From Desulfuromonadaceae bacterium (GTDB lineage: Bacteria > Desulfobacterota > Desulfuromonadia > Geobacterales > Pseudopelobacteraceae), in NCBI GenBank assembly GCA_028683435.1, contig JAQUIG010000012.1:1-64000 (forward strand): a stretch of DNA of 64,000 nucleotides. Direction: 5' to 3'. The notes under the pieces were generated by a model. That model saw only the letters and a list, made by a program, of their open reading frames with translations. It ran no database searches and was not told the origin of the DNA. The stretch's first letter is position 1. The number at the start of each line of letters is the position of its first letter. Positions 51,155 through 61,091 of this stretch are shown here, piece by piece. The position numbers were made by a program, and so were the translations under genes.

Positions 51155-51550
51155 ATGATTACCACATTCAGCACGATACAAAAGTTTGATCATCTCGAGC
51201 TATACCGCGATTTCCTTGAGCGGGAAACTGACCGCAGCGGTACGTTGGTCCTGCACCACGGCCTCGTGAAACGGCCCGGGAAAAAGGTCCCGGACTTTTC
51301 CACCGTGGAACTGAAAGCTCTCGTCTCCGATGTTGACGACCGATTGGCAGGTATTGCTCGCCAGGCAGAGGAGATGTTCAGCCTGAATCAGGTACTTGTC
51401 GTACATCGGCTCGGGACGGTCTGCGTCTCTGATTCAGTGCTGCTGGTGATCGTTTCCGGCATGACACGTGACCGCTGTTTCGCCGCCTGTTCCTGGGTCG
51501 TTGACGAAATCAAGCGGGAAGAGTTCATAAAGTTGATCGAGCACAAGTAA
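51155..51550 (+). CDS. Molybdopterin synthase catalytic subunit (MoaE)-like
   Basis: GTLVLHHGLVKRPGKKV, VLVVHRLGTVCVSDSVLLVIVSG, CSWVVDEIKREEFIK; C-terminal motif divergent. Confidence 0.75.
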   Translation: MITTFSTIQKFDHLELYRDFLERETDRSGTLVLHHGLVKRPGKKVPDFSTVELKALVSDVDDRLAGIARQAEEMFSLNQVLVVHRLGTVCVSDSVLLVIVSGMTRDRCFAACSWVVDEIKREEFIKLIEHK

Positions 51551-51554
51551 CTGA

Positions 51555-52640
<1,086 letters not shown>

Positions 52641-52720
52641 TGAAATATCAAATACAGGTAGAACGATCCTGTCGATTTATTGCCTAATACTGTTAATCAT
52701 TGAAATATGGTTGTAGCAAG

Positions 52721-53037
52721 AAAAATCGCGCTTACTACACGGAGCCATTGAGTATCGATGACCTCGCCGCACAGGCAAGCTGAGTAACTCAACGTTTCAC
52801 CATCACTTCCGGTCTATGACCGCTCTCAGTCCTTTGCAGTTCCAGAAGCAGCTACGCCTGCAGGAAGGCAGGCGTTTAATGTTGTTCGAACGTATGGATG
52901 CCGCTAACGCGGCATTTCAAGTCGGCTACGAGAGTCCATCGCAGTTCAACCGTGAATACAATCGCCAATTTGGAGCACCACCGCTACGCGACGTCACAAT
53001 ACCGACTAAAACGACACATCTTCGCCGGCTTTTTTGA
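52721..53037 (+). pseudogene. AraC-family regulator remnant (C-terminal HTH only, frameshifted)
   Basis: [16 protein letters not shown] | frameshift at ~52780/52781 | [69 protein letters not shown]-terminal domain missing. Confidence 0.85.
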
Positions 53038-53129
53038 TGTATTTAGTAAGATATGCTTCAATCTCTTCATGTGAGCGTTCAAGTGGTCGGTAGTCTGGGA
53101 CTATGGCATCTCTATAAATTTAATCGGGA

Positions 53130-54347
53130 TCAGACAGTAAGTATTTTGCGCAAAATGACGGTAAACAGCGGCGGCTGGTCTCCTTCCGAAGCGGCAATGG
53201 CTATTTCCATCAGAGTCAGTCTGTCGTGGGAACAGCGCACCGTCTGGAAAGAGTTCTCTTTCACCAGTCTGATCCTGCCGTCTTTCAGGTATGTGGCGAA
53301 AAGCTCATTCCTGGCAGCTTCACCGATGATGAAGTCGAAGATGCTCTCACCGAGCAGACCCTTGCGGGAGACACCAAAAAGTTTCTCGGCCCGCTGGTTG
53401 GACATGATTATCCTGCCATCCTGCATGCAGGTGACCACTGCTGAGGGGACCATTTCGAAAAATGAACGATAGCGGGCATCTATTTCGGAACTCTGCTGGT
53501 CTTTTTGCTGCAGTTCCTGCATCAGGTCATTAAAGGAACCGATAAGAGTGCCGATTTCGTCATTTGTCAAGCTGGGCAGGCGGTCGGCATAGGAGCCGGT
53601 CCGGGTAACCTTGGAGATGGATACGGCCAGCTGCTTCACCGGGTCGATGATGTTCCGGCGAAGGATCCACCCCATAACGAGGATAATGATAAAGAAAATC
53701 CCCCCACGGTAGAGAAGATCCTGCTTCATGTTGGCGCCGATCTGCCGGTAGAGGCCAGCCATCGGAATGGAGACCGACACTGCACCGATGACTTCGCCCA
53801 CCTTGTAGTTGTAGGAGTAGTGTCCGCGGGGAAAGCGCGCCCGTACAAAGGCCGGAGCCTTGTCATAATCACCGTGGCATGCCAGGCATGACTCTACGGC
53901 TACCATCGGCTGCAGGTAGCGGAAGGTCCGCTTGCCATCCACCGCCTCCATGCTGGAGCTCTCGGCCAGCTTCTGTAGGCTGAAATTCTTCAGGCGGGCG
54001 GTTTCGTAATTGTCGGGCCGATTATCCGGGTTGCGGTAACGGAGTGATACCTGCCGGACATAGTACGGGCTACCGGCAGTGATTTTTTTTGCAACCTGGG
54101 TGGCTACTACCTGGGGTACCAAGTCATAATTATTCTCCGCTTCGTCTCTGACTGCGCTCGACATGTAATCTCGCGTTTCAATTATCTGCCGGGCCAAGAT
54201 GCGGGAATTATCCTCAGCAAACTTGAGTATCAGTTGCTGCTGCTTCCGGTAGGTAAGAAAAGCGGCCGTCAGGAAGAGAAAGACCAGCAGCAGTGACATG
54301 ATCAGGTTGAATTTGGTGCGCAACTGCAGGTTGTTGAACCAGGGCAT
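53130..54347 (-). CDS. DUF3365 (Tll0287-like) heme-c sensor with HAMP and PAS, no output domain
   Basis: N-terminal TM, CLACH motif in VAVESCLACHGDYDKAP, second TM, HAMP (RRNIIDPVKQLAVSISKV), PAS (FFEMVPSAVVTCMQDGRIIMSNQRAEKLFG); ends at FTVILRKILTV. Start set at MPWFNN with GGAGG. Confidence 0.85.
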   Translation of the reverse strand: MPWFNNLQLRTKFNLIMSLLLVFLFLTAAFLTYRKQQQLILKFAEDNSRILARQIIETRDYMSSAVRDEAENNYDLVPQVVATQVAKKITAGSPYYVRQVSLRYRNPDNRPDNYETARLKNFSLQKLAESSSMEAVDGKRTFRYLQPMVAVESCLACHGDYDKAPAFVRARFPRGHYSYNYKVGEVIGAVSVSIPMAGLYRQIGANMKQDLLYRGGIFFIIILVMGWILRRNIIDPVKQLAVSISKVTRTGSYADRLPSLTNDEIGTLIGSFNDLMQELQQKDQQSSEIDARYRSFFEMVPSAVVTCMQDGRIIMSNQRAEKLFGVSRKGLLGESIFDFIIGEAARNELFATYLKDGRIRLVKENSFQTVRCSHDRLTLMEIAIAASEGDQPPLFTVILRKILTV

Positions 54348-54489
54348 AAAGCCTCCAGGAAAACTATTCTTCCGTAAGTATAACCACTGGCGGATAATAT
54401 GCAACTGCTCTCATCCCCAACATTTCCAACTACGATCCCGATACCTCGAAGTTAAAAATCCATTGCAACTTCCAGTTATTCTTCCATAC

Positions 54490-56823
54490 CTAGTTTGCTG
54501 AAAAGGTGAAATAAAAGCATGCCCCTTTGCCTGGTTCCCCTTCGGCCCATATCCTGCCGCCATGACGTTTGATGATTCGCTCCACCGTGGCCAGACCGAT
54601 GCCGGAGCCTTTGAATGCTTCGGCTCCGGGCAAACGCTGGAAAGGCATAAAAAGTTTGTTCGCGGCCGCCTTGTCAAAACCGGCACCGTTGTCCCGAACG
54701 AAATAAACGGGGTTCCCATCAATCTCCGTTGTGCCAAACTCGATGAGCGCCTTCTCCCGCATGCCGGTGTACTTCCAGGCATTACCGAGGAGGTTATCCA
54801 GTACCACCCGCACCAGACTCGCATCGACATCGGCCGTAATCCCATCGGCGATCCTGAAATCAACCTGCCGATCAGGATCGCTCTTTTTCAGCATCCTGGC
54901 TACCTCTTGAGCCAGCACGCAAAGGGAAACATTCTCCTGATGCAGTTCGACATGGCCCATGCGCGAGAATTCGAGCAGGGCCTCAATGAGCTGGTTCATG
55001 TGTAAGACGCCATTATAGGCATCTTGGATATAGTCCATGCATTCCTCTGGGAGCTGGTCGCCGCAGAGCAGATCGATGGCCTGGCAGTTCATGCCAACAA
55101 CGTTCAATGGTTGGCGCAGATCATGGGCCACCGTATAATTGAAGGTCTCCATCTCCCGATTGGCGTCTTCCAGATCGGCAGCGTGTGCCGCCAGGGTCAC
55201 GTTCAGTTTCGCAATCTTCTCCTCCGCTTGTTTGCGATCAGTCACATCGATCGAGACAGCGAGCGAGCGGACGACCTTCCCCTCGCTGTCCCGTTCCGCT
55301 ATGGCGGAAAGGAGGACGTCTCGGATCTCGCCGTTCTTCTTCACGATCTGGTACGGCACTTCCTTGCAGGAGCCGGTCCGGAAAAATTCGGGGAGAACGA
55401 CCGCGGTGGCGTAGGAACGGGATGCCTCCGTGTAAAACTCCGTGGATATCCGGCCGAGCACCTCGTCTCTCTCATAGCCGAGAGTTTTGAGCCAGTAATT
55501 GCTGACGCTGACAAGTCGCCCGTCATGATCGATTGAATGGAGCATGACCGGGGTTTCATTGTAGAGCCGGCGATAGCGCTCCTCGCCGTGGCGCAGTTCA
55601 TCTTCCGCTTTTTTGCGGGCGGTGATGTCGTTCACCAGGCTCACCAGACATTGTTCCGCGCCGATGGCGATGATATCCGCTGAATAGAGGCCGATGATAA
55701 TGCCCCCAGATTTACTTCTAAAGCCGATCTCGAGGTCACGGACCGTCTTCCCTTCCGCCAGCATCTGGAGGACGGTGGCCCGGTCTTCCGGGTTCTGCCA
55801 GATGTCCTGTCCCAGCGAAGAACGGCCGATCAACTCGTCGCGCCGGTAGCCCATCACCCGTTCGAAGGCCTCGTTGACTTCCAGGTACCTCCCGTCTGCC
55901 AGGGAGGCGATGACGAGGATGCTCGGCGTTGCTTGGAAGGCCTTGGAAAACTTGCTCTCCGAGGCCCGGAGCGCTTCCTCCGTCCGCATCCGTTCGGTGA
56001 TGTCGTGCGTCACCTTTGAGAACCTGCGCAGGTTCCCGTTATCATCGCGCAGTGAGGAAATGATCACATCGGCCCAGAAGCGGCTCCCGTCCTTGCCGAT
56101 CCGCCACCCCTCGTATGCGATCCGCCCCTCGGCCGCGGCTTTTTGGAGTTCTTCTTCGGGCTTGCCGGCATTTCGATCCTCTTCGGTATAAAAACAGGAA
56201 AAATGTTTACCGATGATCTCCTCAGCCCGATACCCCTTCAAACGCTCGGCGCCCGCATTCCAATTCAGTACATTTCCCTCTGCATCGAGCATGAAAATCG
56301 CGTAATTACTCACCCCCTCTACCTGTATATGAAACTGCTCCTCTTTTTCCCGAAGACGCGTCTCGTATTCCTTGCGGACGGTGATGTCGCTAACCAGAGC
56401 CATAACGAAGACACCGTTGATGGTTTCGACTTGGCTCAGGCTGATCTCCACGGGGAACTCGCTTCCCTCCCAGCGACGTCCGGAAATGTCAAGGAGTTGA
56501 TCCGTCTCCATGGTCCTGGGCTCTGCGAAGAAAGGCACCAGATGTTCTTCATGTATTTTGCGGAAACGTTCGGGAATGAGTACGGTTTGGGGCTTGCCGA
56601 TGAGGTCATTTCTTTGGTAGCCGAACATCCGCTCGGCAGCGGAATTCACCAGCAGAATGGTCCCGGAACTGTCGATAATGACCACCCCCTTCGCGAGCGA
56701 CTCCAAAAGGGTACGTACCGTGGCATCGCCCTGGAAAAGTCCCGAGGCAAAAGCTATTTGCCGCTGGATTCTCAACTCCTGTTCATGGCGTGCCTTTTCC
56801 TGATCTAGGCCAGGTGTAGTCAT
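54490..56823 (-). CDS. Multi-PAS sensor histidine kinase
   Basis: Repeated PAS/PAC (LLVNSAAERMFGYQRNDLIG; NWNAGAERLKGYRAEEIIG; EVNEAFERVMGYRRDELIG); HisKA FNYTVAHDLRQPLNVVG; HATPase VRDNGAGFDKAAANKLFMPFQRL. Confidence 0.95.
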   Translation of the reverse strand: MTTPGLDQEKARHEQELRIQRQIAFASGLFQGDATVRTLLESLAKGVVIIDSSGTILLVNSAAERMFGYQRNDLIGKPQTVLIPERFRKIHEEHLVPFFAEPRTMETDQLLDISGRRWEGSEFPVEISLSQVETINGVFVMALVSDITVRKEYETRLREKEEQFHIQVEGVSNYAIFMLDAEGNVLNWNAGAERLKGYRAEEIIGKHFSCFYTEEDRNAGKPEEELQKAAAEGRIAYEGWRIGKDGSRFWADVIISSLRDDNGNLRRFSKVTHDITERMRTEEALRASESKFSKAFQATPSILVIASLADGRYLEVNEAFERVMGYRRDELIGRSSLGQDIWQNPEDRATVLQMLAEGKTVRDLEIGFRSKSGGIIIGLYSADIIAIGAEQCLVSLVNDITARKKAEDELRHGEERYRRLYNETPVMLHSIDHDGRLVSVSNYWLKTLGYERDEVLGRISTEFYTEASRSYATAVVLPEFFRTGSCKEVPYQIVKKNGEIRDVLLSAIAERDSEGKVVRSLAVSIDVTDRKQAEEKIAKLNVTLAAHAADLEDANREMETFNYTVAHDLRQPLNVVGMNCQAIDLLCGDQLPEECMDYIQDAYNGVLHMNQLIEALLEFSRMGHVELHQENVSLCVLAQEVARMLKKSDPDRQVDFRIADGITADVDASLVRVVLDNLLGNAWKYTGMREKALIEFGTTEIDGNPVYFVRDNGAGFDKAAANKLFMPFQRLPGAEAFKGSGIGLATVERIIKRHGGRIWAEGEPGKGACFYFTFSAN

Positions 56824-57255
56824 GGGGTTCTCCGTACTGTTACTAGTATTGCCCTCGGATCAAGAAGACGTCCTCGCCAGTTTTCTGTTATGTGACAAAA
56901 TATGCGATGCTCAATCTTATTCCACTTGCTGGTGCCTAACGGAAAATGACAGACATGGATGGCAAGCCCAAGCCTAAATCAGGACGGGAAAATTCACCTA
57001 ATTCAACACGGGACGTAACACAAAATCACGATTTAATAAAATTTTGCCAGACCGTACGCTTATGATTTCTCATTAACAACCTATTTGTTCCCATTAAAAC
57101 GAGACAGACCTGACACATTCATACATTCTATAGGTGTTAGTTCCAGGATTGTTTTGACTTGATGGAGGGGATGATTTTCAGAATAGATTGACAAGAGTCC
57201 GCTGGTTGCCTGATTATTTGGACTCGATTTGAAGGAAGGCTATTTAAATTAATTT

Positions 57256-57289
57256 GGGCGGTGAGTTTTCGAGAACTCACCGCCCTTTT
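57256..57289 (+). terminator. Strong intrinsic terminator on the + strand without an annotated + gene upstream
   Basis: GGGCGGTGAGTT-TTCGAG-AACTCACCGCCC-TTTT. Confidence 0.8.
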
Positions 57290-57345
57290 ACATCTTGGGG
57301 TGACGCCCACATAATGCATACGTGTTTGGACATCAACTCCAGAGC

Positions 57346-59784
57346 TTACAGCTCAATAATTTTATCTGTAATTTCCGTAAAGGCCACGTCGTGGCTGACC
57401 AGGAACAGCTGGTCGTACCAGTGCTCGGTCACTTCCTCGCGCCCCACGTCGATGGCGCGGAAGGCTTGGGCCAGGTTCTCACGCCGGGCTGCATCCAAGT
57501 TGGAAGTAGGCTCGTCGAAGAAGGCCACCCGTGCACCGATGGTTTGGAGCAATGCCAGGCGCAGGGCCACCACGGCGCTCATCATCTGGCCACCGGATAG
57601 CTGATCGTCACTCCGTTCGCGGATAGCGCCGTCTTGCATATCCCTGAGGACGATCTGGTAATTGTCTCCCCAGTTCAACTCCTCATCCGACTCAGCAATC
57701 GTCCGGTAGATACGGTCGGCTCGCAGGCTGATCTCTTCGCGGAAACGTTCCGAGAGCTGGGCGGAGACGTTCTTGAAGACTTGAGTGCGCAGAAACTTGA
57801 CCAGCTTTTCCTTCTCTTTGAAGCTCTTTATCTCGACCTGTTTAGCCTCGATCTCGACCTGTATCTTGTTGAGATGGTTAATCTCGCTCACCAAGCGTTC
57901 TGCATTGCGTTCAAGATCGATGATCTGTTGGCGCAGTGTGGCAACCTCTGCAAGCAGTGTTTCCTTATCCAGACGGACCTTCTGGAGCTGTTCGGGCTCA
58001 AATCCACCTTTTTTCTTTGCCAACTCGCCCTGCTTGACGTTGATCTCTCCCGTCAGAGTCTCCAAAAGTCGTTGCATCTTTTGCAGATGCAGGAGTCGAG
58101 GTTCGAGGTCCTGGGCTACGTTCAGGTTAGCGGTATAGGCATCCCTGGCAGGTTGATGCTGCAGGCGTTCCTGTTCGGCTTGGGCAATAGCCACGTCAAG
58201 GTCTGAAAAGGACTTTTTCAGATCTGCCTTACGGACTTCGACCAGTCTGGCGGCCTCGGTCAGTTGCTTTGTTATCGTCTCCAGCCCGTCCGCGCGCTCA
58301 CGGTTCCTGATGTAGCGTTCCTCCAAGCCATCCGCCTGTCTGTCCAATTCATGCAAGCGTATCGTGTGGTTGTTCAGTATTTTTTCTGCGGACTCAGCAT
58401 CTTTCAGCTTTAGAGCAAGTTCTTTGATCTGATCGTCCAGTTCTGTCACCTGGCGATCCTGCTCTTCTATGCGGCTGCTGAAAACATCGCGAGACTCAGT
58501 CCCGGCAATGTTGTGGCATTGTTCCTGAAAGTAGGGGCAAACCCCTTCTGCCAGTTTTTCCTTGCCTTCCAGCATGCTTTCTCGTCGACCATCAAGCAGG
58601 GCGCGTTTCCCCCGCTTAGCTTCCAGCTCATTGCGCAGTTCAGGCACACAGGCTGCAGCAGCGGACATCTGCGCATCCGGCTGCAGCTCCTTGCGGGCAG
58701 TGTTTATTTTTTCCTGCTCGGCATCCAGCTGTTTTCCGGCCTTCCCGATCTCCGTGCGCTCATGCTCCAGCAATTGGGACAGACGCAGCGCCTCCTGCTC
58801 CAGTCCGACAACCTCTTTTTCAACAACACGCCGTTGCTGATCCTTCTGTCGCAATTCGACAAGGCACGCCTCAATCTTGTCGAAGGCCTCCATGCCGTGC
58901 TTGGATTTCTCCACTATTTTCAGAGCCTTTTGGCTCTCTTCAATCCTCAGGTTTTGCTCAGCAATTTTGCCGTTGCCTTCCGTGATTCGACTATTCAGGA
59001 CCTGCACATCGCCGTTCAATGCCGCAATAGCCTTTTCCTGGGCTTCCAGCTGAACCAGTTGTGCATCCATGGTGACAAGAGTCGGTTCCTTGTCTTTCAG
59101 ATCTTTCAGGCGTCCGGCCGCGTCATTTCTGATGGCAGCCAACTCTACGGTCTTGTCGGGTAATACCGCCAACTGCTCCTGCTTGCCTTCAACCTCGGCC
59201 GTCAGTATCTCGATTCGCTTCTGTACTGCGTTTAGCAGACCTCTGGTTCCGATCTCAGTCTTACGCCAGGCGTCAATGCCGAGGATCTCATCAAAAGCAT
59301 CTTTCCGCTTGGTACCCTGTTTGATGATAAAAGGGCCGAGGAAGTCGTTCTGGAAGGGGCCGATCACCAGCTTGAACTGTTCCGCCAAGGGGCGACCATT
59401 GTCCAGCCCAAGGATTTCCGCCACCCGCGCCTCGGTTTCCTCGATGCGGGCATGATCCTCCACCTCGAAACCGCCACCAATCTCCTTTGCCAGCAGCCAC
59501 TTGACACCGGTCCCGACGGTTCGGCTCACCCGGTAGGTTTCGCCGTCATCCGCCCGAAAGACAACGCTGATCTCACCCTTTTTCGTGCCGATGGTAAGAA
59601 AGCGGTCCACATTGGAGACAAAATCCTTGGCATCAACCCCGAACATGGCATAGCCGATGGCCTCGAAGACCGTGCTCTTGCCCGCTCCGTTGGGGCCTGA
59701 AAGGACGTTTATTCCTGAGGAGAAGGATAGTTCCGTATCGCGGTGGGACTTGATGTTTTTGAGATGAATAGAGAGTATCTGCAT
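57346..59784 (-). CDS. sbcC: SbcC/Rad50-like exonuclease ATPase subunit
   Basis: GPNGAGKSTVFEAIGYAMFG, coiled coil, LSGGQMMSAVVALRLALLQTIGARVAFFDEPTSNLDAARRENLAQA. Confidence 0.88.
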   Translation of the reverse strand: MQILSIHLKNIKSHRDTELSFSSGINVLSGPNGAGKSTVFEAIGYAMFGVDAKDFVSNVDRFLTIGTKKGEISVVFRADDGETYRVSRTVGTGVKWLLAKEIGGGFEVEDHARIEETEARVAEILGLDNGRPLAEQFKLVIGPFQNDFLGPFIIKQGTKRKDAFDEILGIDAWRKTEIGTRGLLNAVQKRIEILTAEVEGKQEQLAVLPDKTVELAAIRNDAAGRLKDLKDKEPTLVTMDAQLVQLEAQEKAIAALNGDVQVLNSRITEGNGKIAEQNLRIEESQKALKIVEKSKHGMEAFDKIEACLVELRQKDQQRRVVEKEVVGLEQEALRLSQLLEHERTEIGKAGKQLDAEQEKINTARKELQPDAQMSAAAACVPELRNELEAKRGKRALLDGRRESMLEGKEKLAEGVCPYFQEQCHNIAGTESRDVFSSRIEEQDRQVTELDDQIKELALKLKDAESAEKILNNHTIRLHELDRQADGLEERYIRNRERADGLETITKQLTEAARLVEVRKADLKKSFSDLDVAIAQAEQERLQHQPARDAYTANLNVAQDLEPRLLHLQKMQRLLETLTGEINVKQGELAKKKGGFEPEQLQKVRLDKETLLAEVATLRQQIIDLERNAERLVSEINHLNKIQVEIEAKQVEIKSFKEKEKLVKFLRTQVFKNVSAQLSERFREEISLRADRIYRTIAESDEELNWGDNYQIVLRDMQDGAIRERSDDQLSGGQMMSAVVALRLALLQTIGARVAFFDEPTSNLDAARRENLAQAFRAIDVGREEVTEHWYDQLFLVSHDVAFTEITDKIIEL

Positions 59785-59786
59785 AT

Positions 59787-61037
59787 CTATGGCTCGCGGG
59801 AAAGAAGGCCCAAAAGTTCCTCCCCTTCCACATCCCCCTTCATCACCTGGTCGCGGATGGCCAAGGCCAGGCTAACCAGTTCATCCTTACGCTCCTTATA
59901 GCTGCTGTTGGCAAAAATCAATTCTCCCAGCACGTCCCGCTCGATCTCCGCCAGGCTCCGTTTGATATCTTCACCGGTACCGCCGCGGGTCACCAGCGAG
60001 AGGTGATTCTTGATCTCAACGTGCAGCGGGTTGCAGATCTCGTCTAGGGTCAGGCGCAACCGTTCACGACCAAGCTCGAAGGGATGAAATGCCACCCGGC
60101 CGGTGAGCCTGACTTCCAGCAGCGGGTGGCGCTCGTCGTCAGTTTGGACAAGCTTCTCCGCTATCTGATTTCGGAAGTTCTCCAGGGCCTGTTCGGCGTT
60201 CTCGCTCCCGTCCAGGTTAACGGTCGCTACCAGCATGGGGCGCGGCGAGGTAGGGCGGAACTCGTGACTGTACGTACCGCCCTCCACACTGACCAGGAAA
60301 TACCCTTTGTCGTACTTCTCTTCTCCGAAGTTGACCCGTTCCGGCGCGCCGGGATTGAAGGCATAGGCTCGGCCTTGCGGAGTGCTGACGACATAGGACT
60401 TGTGACCATGCCCCAACGCAACATAGGCAAACCGGTCCGCCAGCGGCAGCGCATCGTCAGGCTGCATATTGCCTATTTCCACCGGCGAGTAGGTCCAGAG
60501 TCCCACATGGAACAGCAGCAGGTTGTTCTCGGTCGTCACCGCCTCGCAGATGCGCGCCACATGGTTGCCCGCCTGTGTGCCAATATAGCCGAGGCCGTAG
60601 ATATTGATCCCTTTGATCTCGATATGGCCGCCCGTGCCGGTTTCAGGATCGAACGGATCGAAGCGGTAGCCGCCGTTTTCGGTGCGCGATGGCCGCAGCA
60701 AGTGGATGTAGCCCATCTGCGACAGAGCCTCCATCCACGAGATGCTGTCGCGGCGGTGTATCCAGTCGTGGTTTCCCTCCACGGCGATGCAGGGGATTCC
60801 GGCATCCTTCAAGGGTTGCAGGGTTTCGATAGTGCGGGCGAAGGTGCGGGGGAGGATTTGGCCGGTGTGAAACAAGTCACCGGCGATCAAGACAAAATCT
60901 ACTTGTTCGGCAATAGCGTCAGAAACGATGCAGCCGAGCATACGAAAGAAGTCTTCGTAACGCTCGGCTTCATCGGCAGAGGTGCGGTATGTTTTGCCGA
61001 GGTGGATGTCGGCGGTGTGGATAAAGCGATGACCCAT
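59787..61037 (-). CDS. sbcD: SbcD/Mre11-like metallophosphoesterase
   Basis: FIHTADIHLGK, LIAGDLFHTGQ, VEGNHDWIHRRDS, ALGHGHKSYVV; directly upstream of sbcC. Confidence 0.9.
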   Translation of the reverse strand: MGHRFIHTADIHLGKTYRTSADEAERYEDFFRMLGCIVSDAIAEQVDFVLIAGDLFHTGQILPRTFARTIETLQPLKDAGIPCIAVEGNHDWIHRRDSISWMEALSQMGYIHLLRPSRTENGGYRFDPFDPETGTGGHIEIKGINIYGLGYIGTQAGNHVARICEAVTTENNLLLFHVGLWTYSPVEIGNMQPDDALPLADRFAYVALGHGHKSYVVSTPQGRAYAFNPGAPERVNFGEEKYDKGYFLVSVEGGTYSHEFRPTSPRPMLVATVNLDGSENAEQALENFRNQIAEKLVQTDDERHPLLEVRLTGRVAFHPFELGRERLRLTLDEICNPLHVEIKNHLSLVTRGGTGEDIKRSLAEIERDVLGELIFANSSYKERKDELVSLALAIRDQVMKGDVEGEELLGLLSREP

Positions 61038-61091
61038 AATAAAACTAATCCCCCTCAACTTAATTGATAACCAACAATTTATCCGATTTTT

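Noticed and set aside
60084-61067. 327-aa ORF antisense to sbcD
   Set aside because: Antisense shadow ORF of a conserved metallophosphoesterase gene.
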